Source: Doris montereyensis (lineage: Eukaryota; Mollusca; Gastropoda; Nudibranchia; Dorididae). Taken from it: a stretch of 64,000 nt of DNA. Below, piece by piece: positions 39,701 to 49,269 of this stretch (position 1 is its first letter; each line of letters begins with the position of its first letter). Both the position numbers and the translations under genes were made by a program. The stretch spans positions 32,501 through 96,500 of the forward strand of contig JAXRKP010001494.1 in assembly GCA_037039925.1 (NCBI GenBank), written 5' to 3'. Under the pieces are notes generated by a model. The model searched no databases and was not told the DNA's origin. It saw only the letters and a program-made list of their open reading frames with translations.

Positions 39701-41681
39701 CCTGAACATTTTACCTAAAGAAAAATAGAGTTAAAATTTTGTGTGTGTTCACATTATTTGTCGATAAATAAGGAAGGAGATCAAATTGATGCTCCGAAAA
39801 TGAAAACTTTGAGAAAATGGCATATTTGAAAGAAGAACATGGAAATTTGGATGGAAAAGGGGGTCCTACTTCAAAACTTTCCTGCCTAATAGGTTGGGCC
39901 GCCTTCCTCAGCCTCTTTCTCATCAACCTCTTTCTCAACTCTGACCTTCTCCTGGGTTTTCCGATGGTCAAGTTTCCTCTTCTTTTCTTTCAATTGAACC
40001 TCCAATGCACAAAGGGTACTTCAATTTAATACTATTACTACATTCTGTTGTTGAAACAACATACAGTTTAGAGATCACAGGTTCACTTGCATAATATTAC
40101 CGATTGAGCCAATGGCAGCCCATAAAAACCAACCAGCGCAAAGTGAGGTCACAGACCCAGTCACGGGACCTAGTTGTTTACTTATACTTACATGCTAGCG
40201 TAGTAATAGTGGTAGAAAACAGTACTAATGGTGGGGAAATTTCCACCGTCAAGTAGGTGATGTCCTATGACCTTGAAGTGTAGTAACATGAAGTTAGATG
40301 TAAAACAACTAGCTTCAAAAACAGTTGAGAGTGATTTATTTATTATGTCAAGTTACCCTGAACCTAACATGAATTGCCTGAAAAGGACAATAAAGATTTA
40401 TTATTAAAGAAATGCATAAATAGTCTTTCTGTTTACTTTCTTGTCATTGTTTTCTATTTCAAGTTGAATGTTGATCCATCTGGTCCAGCCCTTGACCTAG
40501 AGGTTCCTTTGGAAATCATCATAGGAACCATTCCGCTGGCATCTGTAGTACAGCAGCATCCACCAATGCAGCCCTCCACTTCTTACGGTTTTGTCGGAAG
40601 TTTTGCAGAGCCCAGTGCTCCAGGAGCAGAAGCCATGCCACAAGGCAACATGCCAAATCTCCGTGAGTTGTTTTTATACAGTCCTAACAGTTCTGTATTC
40701 TATTGTCAGGTTTATAGCGGTCGTTCTATGTAGAAGCAGTGGACACATTTTCAACTTCAAGGGATGAAACCTGCCTTAAGATAGAATATGTCCTGACTAT
40801 GGCATTGGCAGACAGGTCATGATTTGTGATAGACATTACATTAATTATAGTCACCAAGATGTTGAAAAAGAGTAACACATATTTAATTTGGGACTTTACA
40901 GCTTTACATATTTTGGATTTTAGCTTTAATTTGCATATATGATTAAATTACTTTCCTATTGTTCTGTCTTAACCTACAGTTATTAAATCACTATATCTGT
41001 CTCAATCTACAGTTATTATATCGATCTCTCTGTCATCTACAGTTACTATATCAATCTATCTGTCTTAATCTACAGTTATTATATAATTACATCTGTCACA
41101 ATCTACAGTTATTATATCACTACATCTATCACAATCTGCACTTATTATATCACTATATCTGTCTTAATCTATAGTTATTATATCACTATATCTGTCTTAA
41201 TCTACAGTTATTATATCACTATATCTGTCTTAATCTACAGTTATTATATCAATCTATGGGTTTTAATTTACAGTTATTATATCACTACATCTTTCACAAT
41301 CTCATAGTGACGTCCACAGTTTGTCTACATGCAGTTCTGTTTACGGCGGGGAATTTCAGTTTTTCTTGTTACTCTGCTTGACTTGAATCCTAAAAATACA
41401 TTTCTATTGGGGTTTTTTTTCTTCTTTCGAAGCTGGCTTTTTAAAACCTGCTTTAAAAAAACCCACCAGATTTACTACTGTTTGATGAAAATGGTTCTTA
41501 TTTCCTTTTGTTTTCTTTGTTAGCTCCCCCAAGCTATGCCGAATGTGTGACTGGAAAAGTGGACATCAGAGAAGGAGATGACAATGAACATGTGCGCGGC
41601 GATTTGAATTTTGCTCCAGCGTACACTTATTACAACTGGGGGCATCAACCTGGAATCCTTCCTCCACAGTCTGGAAAATAA
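27590..41681 (+). CDS. alpha-arrestin (arrestin domain-containing protein, ARRDC2/3/4-like), 7 coding exons
   Basis: Joining 27590-27707, 28609-28755, 29436-29662, 30526-30708, 39200-39382, 40464-40662 and 41524-41681 gives a 1215-bp frame, 404 residues. All introns are GT-AG and phases agree. Residues about 5-165 form the N-terminal arrestin fold (FEIVLAN, PHGRHTFPFQFQLP, LPSSFEG, VRYSVKA, PWKFDHKTKRVFTV). Residues about 170-320 form the C-terminal fold, with LCCLCCKSGPI (about 175-185) and ERQGYVPGEAIKL at its start and LDLEVPLEIIIGTIPL near its end. The tail has one PPSY motif (354-357), the kind that recruits WW domains of NEDD4-type ubiquitin ligases. Family role: adaptor for ubiquitination and trafficking of membrane cargo; that is inferred from the family. 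Length fits vertebrate ARRDC2/3/4 (about 400-420). Specific orthology is not settled. Confidence 0.93.
28152..28263. repeat. 37-bp minisatellite remnant in intron 1
   Basis: Three units (CTCCATTCTAGTGTCCTTAT, then GTATCACGTATGTATCAC and variants) of the family at 25985-27295. Confidence 0.92.
28609..28755 (+). CDS. arrestin gene 1, coding exon 2
   Basis: 147 bp; completes G40, then IKLNFEGKAYVHWSE and YFNQDVLLHGI. Acceptor TCATTCAG, donor T|GTGAGT, phase 1 to phase 1. Exactly the length of the matching exon in gene 2. Confidence 0.93.
29436..29662 (+). CDS. arrestin gene 1, coding exon 3
   Basis: 227 bp, WSGQGSTTTELPHGRHTFPF through FDHKTKRVFTVISILDLN. Acceptor TTCTTTACAG is strong. The donor ATG|GTTTGT is weak, but it is the only placement that gives phase 0 into the next exon. 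Confidence 0.88.
30526..30708 (+). CDS. arrestin gene 1, coding exon 4
   Basis: 183 bp, 61 codons in phase 0, NRMQGSNQKHLCCLCCKSGP to MDKSYVELKM. Acceptor TTGTTCACAG, donor ATG|GTGAGT. Opens the C-terminal arrestin fold. Confidence 0.92.
31258..32225. repeat. ~1-kb purine tract (GAA/GGA-rich)
   Basis: Plus strand is almost entirely A and G (AAGAAG, GAGGAGGAG), with a three-unit repeat containing AGCAATAAGATTATAAAGG-like phrases at its left end (about 31280-31400). Minus-strand open frames rich in Leu, Phe and Ser are composition artefacts. About 130 bp at 32085-32210 closely match 37820-37940. Confidence 0.9.
32587..32596. repeat. target-site duplication of LINE copy 2, left
   Basis: TTCTCTATTC, identical to 35982-35991. 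Confidence 0.85.
32808..33245 (-). pseudogene. LINE copy 2 C-terminal region
   Basis: Minus frame with YNYLGVMISSERKLREEIS, VYCPTLVYGSETLTLDSREY, EMKYLRRVVGKTKRDKIRN and LRWFGHVNRMNDNRIA. The W of the YGSETW block is L here. The last part (GRP--KWEEDIK) continues out of frame to about 32690. Confidence 0.9.
33275..34153 (-). pseudogene. LINE copy 2 reverse transcriptase
   Basis: Minus-strand pieces: EEIQTAIRKVKLGKAPGADQ (about 34080-34150), LSFIDLEKAFDTVRRDELW (about 33670-33725), NKPTCAVRVAGNVSAEFDVD, then a TAG where copy 1 has CAG (R-Q-GC motif, about 33530), FITFMDLVAKASSKMKKM and SFADDFVLFGKSESD (FADD box, about 33375-33420). Three or more frame breaks. Confidence 0.9.
34556..35570 (-). 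pseudogene. LINE copy 2 endonuclease and linker
   Basis: Minus-strand pieces: EKFKVDILAITETKKKGQGI (about 35425-35490), GVGLLVHKRHEKLLE, then LLEDLNARVGNNVETSGG (about 35090-35145, the (E/G)DLNAR motif kept here but broken in copy 1), EKSMIDYIIVNSS, and SDHHVVIAKMKLL (SDHH motif, about 34820-34855). The N-terminal GT-NVR has TAG for W near 35540. Confidence 0.88.
35700..35920 (-). promoter_or_regulatory. three 69-bp 5' monomers of LINE copy 2
   Basis: On the plus strand each unit reads TTGTTATTTTCTG, then GGTTAACTCCCTTAGCC, then CAAG and GCCTGCAAGGCAG. Copy 1 has two units. Confidence 0.65.
35992..37650 (+). pseudogene. LINE ORF1p fragment swollen by an internal minisatellite
   Basis: On the plus strand: a coiled coil (FENQKLRKEVDTSMQVISRL, KEENKEIKDSLK, about 36027-36135) followed by NEQYSRRNSLRVF (about 36140-36190), the conserved EN-EQYSRRN-LRI-G hallmark of LINE ORF1 proteins. 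After a frameshift comes SKMGVIINKTDIDVTHRVGR (about 36255-36315), matching the KLG--I-DIDR-HRVG block. Then comes a 31-bp array (36330-37550). After it the same protein resumes: RPNRPIIVKFHS, a stop, then KRREEVLRARHQLK (about 37535-37610), matching RPIIVKF-SYK-R--VLRARK-LK. It is a nucleic-acid-binding ORF1p in a live element; here it is broken. It starts where LINE copy 2 ends, so copy 2 probably landed in this older element. Confidence 0.82.
36330..37550 (+). repeat. 31-bp minisatellite inside ORF1p, about 39 copies
   Basis: Unit AAGGAAKGCCCAACAGGCCA plus ATCACAGTGTC, where K is G or T. The two alternatives (GGAAGG and GGAATG) are interspersed along the array; otherwise units are nearly identical, with one disrupted unit at about 36590-36612 and a rare C-to-T (ATCATAG) at about 37160. 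Since 31 is not a multiple of 3, all three frames cycle, giving long artefact ORFs of a GPTGQSQCQRKAQQANHSVK type. Confidence 0.93.
37742..38036. repeat. second purine tract
   Basis: AAG/GGA-rich sequence. 37820-37940 matches 32085-32210 (GAGCAGATGAACAAGAAGAC, AAAGATAAATAAGAG, AATAATAATAA). Confidence 0.88.
38169..38528. repeat. 60-bp tandem repeat, 6 nearly identical copies
   Basis: Unit CTCTACTGTGCATTATTGTT, ATGACACTATTCCCATTGAT, GGAAGTCTCCAAACACACAT. Five of six copies differ only at one site (CCC, CGC or CTC after ATT); the last also has CATGCAT at its end. Open frames on both strands are artefacts of a 60-bp unit. Confidence 0.97.
38536..39199. other. intronic sequence, nothing recognised
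   Basis: Unique AT-rich sequence ending in the branch and acceptor region of exon 5. Confidence 0.55.
39200..39382 (+). CDS. arrestin gene 1, coding exon 5
   Basis: 183 bp, 61 codons in phase 0, ITTFHATSKSRSSSTEVARV to VGCRIIDIRYVLQ. Acceptor CCCTTTCACAG, donor CAG|GTGAGC. Confidence 0.93.
40355..40408 (+). repeat. dispersed repeat 3' end (second copy)
   Basis: CCTAACATGAATTGCC followed by GACAATAAAGATTTATTATT, matching 8671-8720. Located in intron 5, 55 bp before exon 6. Confidence 0.7.
40464..40662 (+). CDS. arrestin gene 1, coding exon 6
   Basis: 199 bp, LNVDPSGPALDLEVPLEIII then GTIPLASVV and a proline-rich stretch. Acceptor TTCTATTTCAAG, donor C|GTGAGT. Ends in phase 1. Confidence 0.92.
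40968..41305. repeat. 33-bp minisatellite in intron 6
   Basis: About ten units of the form TTATTATATCACTATATCTG, TCTTAATCTACAG. Each unit contains a pyrimidine-rich ...CTACAG that resembles a splice acceptor. Confidence 0.93.
41524..41681 (+). CDS. arrestin gene 1, last coding exon
   Basis: Acceptor TTCTTTGTTAG; completes P353, then PPSYAECVTGKVDIREG and FAPAYTYYNWG, ending QSGK and TAA at 41679-41681. Carries the single PPxY. Confidence 0.92.
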
Positions 41682-42835
41682 ATCCATGTCAGCTTGATCC
41701 AACTGAAAGGAACTCTGGACAATGTAAACAAATCACCAATGCCTTGAGAAATTAACGCGTGTTTTTCTGTCAATCCGTCTGTTTTCATTGATAGATGGTG
41801 TAAGGAATCATCAATTTAGATTTCCAGTTTGTAAAATGTTTTAAAAGTGTTTGAAGTAAACCATGAAAACTTTGTTAGTGTATGGGAAGGATATTTCAGG
41901 TCATGGAAATGGCTTAATGATTTGTTTGCCTCCTGAAAGCGGACATGTTTTTACAGGGAGAAATTGTTTTTGTTTTGTTTTTCTACTGGCTGTGTTTAAT
42001 CTTCGCAATTTGTGGGTTTTGTATCATATTCACAGTTTGTACAGGGATGCAGGAACGCTGAAATATTCTAACTATGATTGTTTTGTTTTGAATTTTGAAA
42101 TGTTTACCTTGAAAGATTGGAAAAAATCTCCCATTTTTTCTCACCTTAGTTGTTGAATTGAAATCTCCTGTCTTGCATAAACCTTTGCTCTTATTTGTTA
42201 ATATTCTTGCAACTATTTACATTTTAATATTTTTAAGTGTTTAATTATAATGATATTGTGCCTTTGAAGCTCTCCACTTTCACATGAGAGAGTCATGTTA
42301 TTCAAGTTTGTTCGTTGTGGAATACTAATCTCCCTTTTTTCCCCACCATTTTCACTCACATACTCCATCTGTTTGTTCTTCAGTTTGTTTGTGTGGCTCT
42401 CTATCTCTCTTATTGCCTGTACTGTCTCTCTATGTCTGTCTGTTGCTCTTTCTTTCTCTCTTTCTTTCTCTCTCTCTTTCTTTCTTTCTTTTTTTTCTTT
42501 CTTTCTTTCTTTATTTATTTTCACTAACCTGACAAAGATATACTATTCACTTTTTTGACAAGATGAAATAGTTTATCCTTATTTGATTCAGTTTTGTATG
42601 TGTAAATGCTGAAAATGGGGGGGGGGGGGGGGTTGATGCTGTCGGTTGGTAGATCCTGTTTCTTTCCTTTCACTCTTTCACTCTTCTTTCATCTTGCTGT
42701 ATCCTCTTATTCGCCTTGAAATCATTGCATATGATGGACAGTTTGAATATATACATATTATATAAAATATTATACCACAAAACATGCAATATATCTCGTT
42801 GCCTGAATAGGATTTTACATCATGAAACGCCTTAC

Positions 42836-43155
42836 ACTCTGCTGTTGAGTAAACTTATTTAGTCATTATTTTGGCTTATGTACATGAGGGTCAACTATTT
42901 TACTTTAAAGAATTCCTGAGTGAATGGCAGACTCAGAGAAATTGGGGTGTTGTTCCAAAAGGCAAACCTTTTTTAGGCAGCTCAGTGCTCAAAATGGCTG
43001 ATGAAATCATTAACAGTTTGAATCTACCACAAAACATGCTTTTATCATGGCACTCTGCTGTTGAGTAAACTTAGATGAGGGTCAACTGTACTTTAAATCT
43101 GAGTGAATGGCAGACTGCCGCTCAGTGCTCAAAATGGCTGATGCAAACCTTTTTT
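42836..43155. repeat. imperfect two-copy duplication
   Basis: CTCTGCTGTTGAGTAAACTT, then GAGGGTCAACT, GAGTGAATGGCAGACT and CTCAGTGCTCAAAATGGCTG each appear twice in the same order; the second copy (from about 43049) is shorter. Confidence 0.85.
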
Positions 43156-43251
43156 AGGCAAGAATCTGCCTCTAGATAGGCCTTAGAAATTAAACTTGTT
43201 CAGTACAAGAGCATTGTATTGCCCAATTTTATGTTCAATTTACTAGTCAGT

Positions 43252-43326
43252 TGAACACGTTCTGTGTTGAACAAGTCTTGTGTTGAACAAGTCCTGGGTT
43301 GAACAAGTTCTTTGTTGAACGTGTCC
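43252..43326. repeat. ~16-bp tandem repeat, about 4-5 copies
   Basis: Units of the form TGTTGAACAAGTCTTG with diverged ends. Confidence 0.85.
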
Positions 43327-43690
43327 TATGTCAACTGTCTGAATTAGTTTGGAAAGCAATGACATTTTATGAGTTTTAAAAAAATCGTATTTTATAATCA
43401 ATGTAAAATCATACAGTCTTATGTAATTGTATGTACACACATCTGGTAAAGAAAATTTACACACGTAACTATTTACAATTAATTATTTTGCTTGCTGTTA
43501 ATGTGTTTTATTTTTTTAAATATTGTTTTGTCTTTTGCTTCATTTGAACACGTTTACACTAACAGAAACGTTTAATGTTAGTAGAGAGTGTGCTTTATAC
43601 ATATTTTTTACACTTTTCCTATTCTGATGTATTGTGCTGAAAATGATGTTGAATAAAGTTATTTATACACAAATAAGCAAAACAATTACA

Positions 43691-45180
43691 CATTTACATT
43701 TTTACATGGTTAACTTGTTGTATTTTGAATGTATTTTTATTATGTCGAGTCGCTTTTAACTTAGACCAGTTGTTTACATTTATTTATTGTGATAGATCTG
43801 CCAATGTGTGGGACAAACTGAATTTCCATTCTTGAATTTGAATATCCATGATTCATTTGAAAAGAGCTGATGTGCATGATGTATCTGATAATAAACAACT
43901 ATGGAAATACGTCACTATTACAAAGCAAGATAATTTTGGTTTTTTAGACCTCAAATCTAGATCTACAGCTGAACTATTAAATAATCAATTTCCTTTGGTA
44001 TATTTTGACACACACTTCCAAAACTTAACATGAACATTCCTGCAGATGAAAAATATTCTGATAGAAATTCAAAAGTCACAAAACGGATATGTCGAAATGA
44101 CTGCTCAATGTCAGTGGAAACGTAAAGTTACATGTGCTGGAAAACTATTGAATATGTGCATGTATGAATTAGCTGATATCTATACTTTGTTATTGCAGAC
44201 ATTTTTTAACCAAAATTTTTTAAATGGCTGTGAAATACAAATGTAGTCCCATTATTTAAAACGAATAGAGATAGATGAAAATACCTGTCGGGAAAAATAA
44301 AAAGACAGATGTACATGTGTTAGTTAATATTTTTCATGACAAGTTTGCTTACATTTACATTATTTGTAATTATGAAAAGAAATTCAATAGAGATGAGAAA
44401 AGATAATTCAATTTTTGCTCACCTTGGCTTCTGTTGTCACCGTTTTCAGTTTTATTTTGATATACAATTTATTTATACCTCATTCTACAATTAATTTTTT
44501 TTTTTTACATTATGATTTTGTTATTTTGGGACCATAATGTTGTGTAATTGCTCATTATGCAGTCATTAGTTTGATCCATATTTCTTACTTGTTTGCTTGT
44601 TTCATGAAAAAAAATCTGTAGACACAAACTGTATGGTGACTTCTATATTTATATCATGATATCAACATGTTTGTTACAATTTATTTTAAAGCAGTAATTG
44701 TTTTTTTATTTTTCAAGGGACCAAGTATTGTTTGGATTTATAATTATGAAAACTTTTATTGTATTATTACATCAGTGATGTATTATTATAGTGGTGGATA
44801 TTCTCCCAATCTGTTCATATTATTCTACCATGACAATGCTGAAATTTGCCTTTCTATAACGGTATTTTGGTAATGATAAGCCTGTGAAATACAAATGATT
44901 TCTTTGTTTTGTTTTGCCTCATTTTTAAGGAATACAATTTTTTTCCCAAATATGATTATGAGAAAATGTTGGTCTCTTTGTGTGGCTTTTGTTTATTTAT
45001 TTTATCCTCTCAGTATTATTGCTTTGGCTTTCAATATGGATTTAGTCACATTTGGCTATAGCATTTGCTTAGTCAATCAATCAATAATAAAAGTTTAAGA
45101 ATAAGACAGTCGTTAAATCTTGCCCTGCCCCCTTCCCCTACGAAATCAAATCGACCTCAGCTTAAAAGGAAGTGTCTTCT
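43691..45180. other. no gene seen; AT-rich
   Basis: No coding motif, no splice-consistent frame and no clear repeat. Confidence 0.55.
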
Positions 45181-45351
45181 GAGACCACGATTTTGGTCTC
45201 TCTAGCCACGTTGGCTAGGGAAACTACGATAATTTGGTCTCCCTACGTGGCTAGGGAGACCACGATTTTGGTCTCCCTATGTGGCTAGGGAGACCACGAT
45301 TTTGGTCTCCCTACGTGGCTAGGGGAGACCAAAATCCTAGTCTACCTAGCC
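45181..45351. repeat. tandem array of palindromic 34-bp units
   Basis: Four units in which GGTCTCCCTA pairs with TAGGGAGACC across a YGTGGC loop, linked by ACGATTTT. The first unit is diverged (TCTCTAGCCACGTTGGCTAG). The array could fold into a series of hairpins or one larger cruciform. Confidence 0.9.
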
Positions 45352-45689
45352 TCTTCTCAGATCAAAAGTAAAATCAGGAGAGAGAAAATTGCATTGTTTT
45401 TATGTTATTATTATCCTTCCGTTTTCATCTTATCTGTCTCTCTCCATGTTGGAAGTGTGCAGAAAGACTTTTAAGTACATGTACTTGGGCTGACAACTAA
45501 ATTTCACTCTTCTGCATTACCAAACACAGGGTCTTCATTTTCAGGACTGAATACATACAAGGTGTATGAGGACTGGCTTGGTGACATGTTAAAAGTTGTC
45601 GTACTTTTCAATGTCTGCTCTTTGAGTATTTTTGAAATAATTATACATGTAAATACAATTGTAGGGTTTCACTTATATTTCATCTTGAT

Positions 45690-45805
45690 TCACCCTGTCT
45701 GAAATCAAGATTCACCTCTTAATTCACCCTGCTGAGATCAAGATTCACCTCTTCAGTCACCCTGCTGAGATCACCGCATATGATGGACAAGCTAATTTTC
45801 AATGA
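45690..45805 (+). repeat. dispersed block copy F, internally triplicated
   Basis: TTCACCCTGCTGAGATCAAG-like units three times, the last running into ACCGCATATGATGGACAAGC and AATGAAGCAAAGC. Confidence 0.65.
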
Positions 45806-46102
45806 AGCAAAGCACATTCAATAATGTAGAATAAACATGCATATGAGTGGCCTTACCAGTAGCAGCAAGGCCTTCCAAGGGAACACTACCGTCTTCATGT
45901 GGATTGGACTATTTCACTTGTATGTTAAAAATACTTTCCGTCTCAGGCAATGGCACTGTTTCCAAAGATGTTTAGATCTTGAGAAAGGCTTAACGTATAT
46001 CTTCACAATCTCAATGCAATGCAAATTCACTGAAGACTTTGGTTTTGCTGTGATGTTAGACTTGGCGGCAGTCCTTGGTAAAGGCTGTTGTTATTTTGAT
46101 GG
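45806..46102. other. no gene seen
   Basis: A 101-codon open frame covers this stretch and runs into the MITE; it has no recognisable domain, and its end lies within transposon sequence. Confidence 0.5.
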
Positions 46103-46104
46103 TA

Positions 46105-46227
46105 CAGTAGTCTCCGTCAAAATTCACGGGGTCCACAGGTGACAGAAAAATCTTGCATTTGAGCATGATTGTTCTCTCACCCGTGGTCCGTGCATTTTGG
46201 CAGCATGCAATTTGGCAGAGACTACTG
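46105..46227. mobile_element. mariner-type MITE, 123 bp
   Basis: Termini CAGTAGTCTC and GAGACTACTG are exact inverted complements and are flanked by TA on both sides (46103-46104, 46228-46229), the Tc1/mariner target duplication. A second inverted pair lies inside (CACGGGGTCCACAGGTGA with TCACCCGTGGTCCGTG). No coding capacity. Confidence 0.8.
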
Positions 46228-47211
46228 TATATATCGGAAATGGAGTGGAAGGCTTTTTATTGATTTTAAATATATGCAATAAAATTTGATTGCAAGTCAA
46301 TTTCCTACAGACTGATGTGGAAACGGCCTAAAAAAAGTTGAAGGCTGCTGTTGTAATGCTTTTAACTTTTAGTCTAGTCATGCATGTGTGACTTTTACAT
46401 TATGTTCCATTGTTTCGGAAATTGTTTCACTGAAAATTATATCCATTGTGTACAATTTAGCCTTACTGTAGGGAAGTCAGATGTTGAGCTTTGCATTGTG
46501 GGACATTGAAGAGAGAACAGCAAGTGCTTAAAAAAAAAAAAAAAGAATAGAAATGAAAAAAAAAAAGAAAGGAAGATTTAGTTGTAATTTCAGGTCATGA
46601 ATTTTATTTTGCATTGCAGTTAATTGTATGCCATGTTGGGGGGGGGGAAGGATTGTTTTTAGATATGTTTTAAAGTCATCATCTAAAGCTTCTATAAATC
46701 TACCTGCACATGTATTCAAAGCTACGAAACCGTCATAATATGTACAATATTTAACCTTAAAACATAATCTGTATGTGAGTTTCTCAGTGAATTTTTCACA
46801 TATATTTAATTTATGGTTGTCTTGAAATCTTACGATATATTTTAGTATTACAAATACATTTGCTTTTGAAATTGAAGTTTAAAAAAAGGAATTCATTGAA
46901 ATGCCCATCAAGATTAGGGAAAATTATTGAAACAGTTTACCACTAAGAAAAGAGGAGGAAAGTAAAATTATTTTAGTTTGTTCATTAAGGTATGGCCATG
47001 GTTTAGTTGGGTTTACTAGTCCTGAATTTTTGCATGTAGCCTTACATTTATCATGACCCAAGAGATTTTACATTTGAAGTTTATGTACAGTACCATTCTC
47101 TCAAAGCGGCAAATTCCTTTGATCTTTTCCCCAGTTTTCAATTTAACAACCCCAAACTTACAGATGTTTACAGGAAACATTGTGTAGTTGACTTCTGACC
47201 ATCCAATGTTA
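46228..47211. other. no gene seen; AT-rich with A- and G-runs
   Basis: An A-rich tract at about 46530-46570 and a G-run at about 46638-46646. No coding support. Confidence 0.55.
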
Positions 47212-47897
47212 CAAGTGAGCAATGTAGGAATCCTCTATCATTTTGTGTTGTGTCAAGTGAGCAATGTAGGAATCCTCTGGTGTGTTATGTTGTGTCAAGT
47301 GAGCAATGTAGGAATCCTCTGGTGTGTTATGTTGTGTCAAGTGAGTAATGTAGGAATCCTCTGGTGTGTTGTGTTGTGTCAAGTGAGCAATGTAGGAATC
47401 CTCTGGTGTGTTATGTTGTGTCAAGTGAGTAATGTAGGAATCTTCTGTTGTGTTGTGTGAAGTGAGTAATGTAGTGGAATCATCTGGTGTGTTGTGTCAA
47501 GTGAGCAATGTACGAATCCTCTGGTGTGTTATGTTGTGTCAAGTGAGTAATGTAGGAATCCTCTGTTGTGTTGTGTCAAGTGAGCAATGTAGGAATCCTC
47601 TGTTGTGTTGTGTCAAGTGAGCAATGTAAAAATCCTCTGTTGTGTTGTGTCAAGTGAGCAATGTAGGAATCCTCTGTTGTGTTGTGTCAAGTGAGTAATG
47701 TAGGAATCCTCTGTTGTGTTGTGTTAAGTGAGCAATGTAGGAATCCTCTGTTGTGTTGTGTCAAGTGAGCAATGTAGGAATCCTCTGTTGTGTTGTGTCA
47801 AGTGAGCAATGTAGGAATCCTCTGTTGTGTTGTGTCAAGTGAGCAATGTAAAAATCCTCTGTTGTGTTGTGTCAAGTGAGCAATGTAGGAATCCTCA
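47212..47897. repeat. 37-45-bp minisatellite, about 17 copies
   Basis: Unit CAAGTGAGCAATGTAGGAAT, CCTCTGTTGTGTTGTGT. The first five units are about 8 bp longer (GGTGTGTTATGTTGTGT); after about 47560 the shorter form takes over. Confidence 0.94.
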
Positions 47898-48310
47898 GCC
47901 ATGTTGTCTTGTGTTGGTCACCCCATGGATAATCACAAGAGTTTGCTTTTCAATTCAAATTAATCTTGCACAATGCCACATTTTGGCGAGGCTCAAAAAA
48001 TTATAATAATGATGATGTGTTACCGTTAGAGTATTAAAGTAAACCATGTTTACCATAGCCAGTGCTCTTGTTTCTTATTATTATAGCGGAATAATGCAAA
48101 TCTAGAAACTAGTCAAGAATTCTAGAGAAAAAAATACTGGCTTAGGGTAATCGCAAGTAAGTAAATCTTTGTGCAAAATAAGTTTTAAAATATTTTAAAT
48201 GGTTGCACTTTTGCAGCGCTACAAATACAAACAGTTTTCTGTTGCCATACCTTGTTGAACGAACTATAGTTTTACTACATAGTTGAACCTTTTTGTAGCT
48301 ACTTTTAGTA

Positions 48311-48625
48311 TGGGGACTCGGTAGTCCAGAGGGAAGATGTCGGCCTCTCAACCAAAAGATAGTGGGTTCGAGCTCTGCTAACGATTGAAAATTTTTCGTG
48401 TTTTTTTCGAGCGAAATCTACCCCTGGTCCAGGTAGGTGGATCGATACCTAGTTCCATCGGAGACGGAGGATAGAAAGAAGGTACCATGTGCAGATCTAA
48501 ACACTCTGAACACGTTAAAGATCCCTTTGCTGTTTACAGGGCAGTCCGTTCAAAATTTAAAATACTACCACAAAACCAGAGATCACCTTAGTTGTGGATG
48601 TGGGTATATCAAATCAAATCAAACT
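48311..48625 (+). repeat. tRNA-derived SINE, best-preserved copy
   Basis: Head GGGGACTCGGTAGTCCAGAG, then a B box GGGTTCGAGC at 48364-48373. The body has CCTGGTCCAGGTAGGTGGAT, CATCGGAGACGGAGGATAG, GTGCAGATCT and TTTGCTGTTTACAGGGCAGT; the tail has ACCTTAGTTGTGGATGTGGG then repeated ATCAA. Related copies lie at 8951, 9950, 24427 (reverse), 58036 and 61900. Confidence 0.85.
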
Positions 48626-48899
48626 TCTTAGTATTCATTTATACTTGACTGAATATTGTGCATAATAAAAATATTTTTTAAGGAAGGCATACTGTTTAAT
48701 TTGTAATGTGTCTTCAGCAGAGCATATTTTAACCTCGCATTTACCTTAATGGTTTTTAATTCCTCTATGATACTATTGTGTGTAAACTGTGTTTTGACCT
48801 TATTTACATAACCATAGTAATAAACAAATAAATGTGATTTTTTTACCTACAGCCAATTAAATTATAATGTGCAGTCTGATTTCTTTTCATTTTGTTTTC

Positions 48900-48950
48900 C
48901 TTTCCCTTTTTTTTTTTTTCCTTCTCTTTTTTGATTTTTTTTTTTATTGA
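48900..48950. repeat. T-rich tract
   Basis: Interrupted T-run, possibly the tail of a reverse element. Confidence 0.5.
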
Positions 48951-49001
48951 AGTAGATCTATAGCGTGGATGATGAATTTTATCATTTCTTATTTTGTGAC
49001 G

Positions 49002-49269
<268 letters not shown>

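Larger units (their letters stand above)
41682..43690 (+). other. probable 3' untranslated region and flank of arrestin gene 1
   Basis: No coding support. AATAAA at 43652-43657 is a candidate poly(A) signal; others are possible. It contains a (CTTT)n tract at about 42440-42519, a G-run at about 42618-42633, a dispersed block copy E at about 42698-42755 and a two-copy duplication at about 42836-43155. The transcript end cannot be fixed from sequence. Confidence 0.4.

Noticed and set aside
45837..46142. 101-codon ORF near 46 kb
   Set aside because: It ends inside a MITE and has no recognisable domain.
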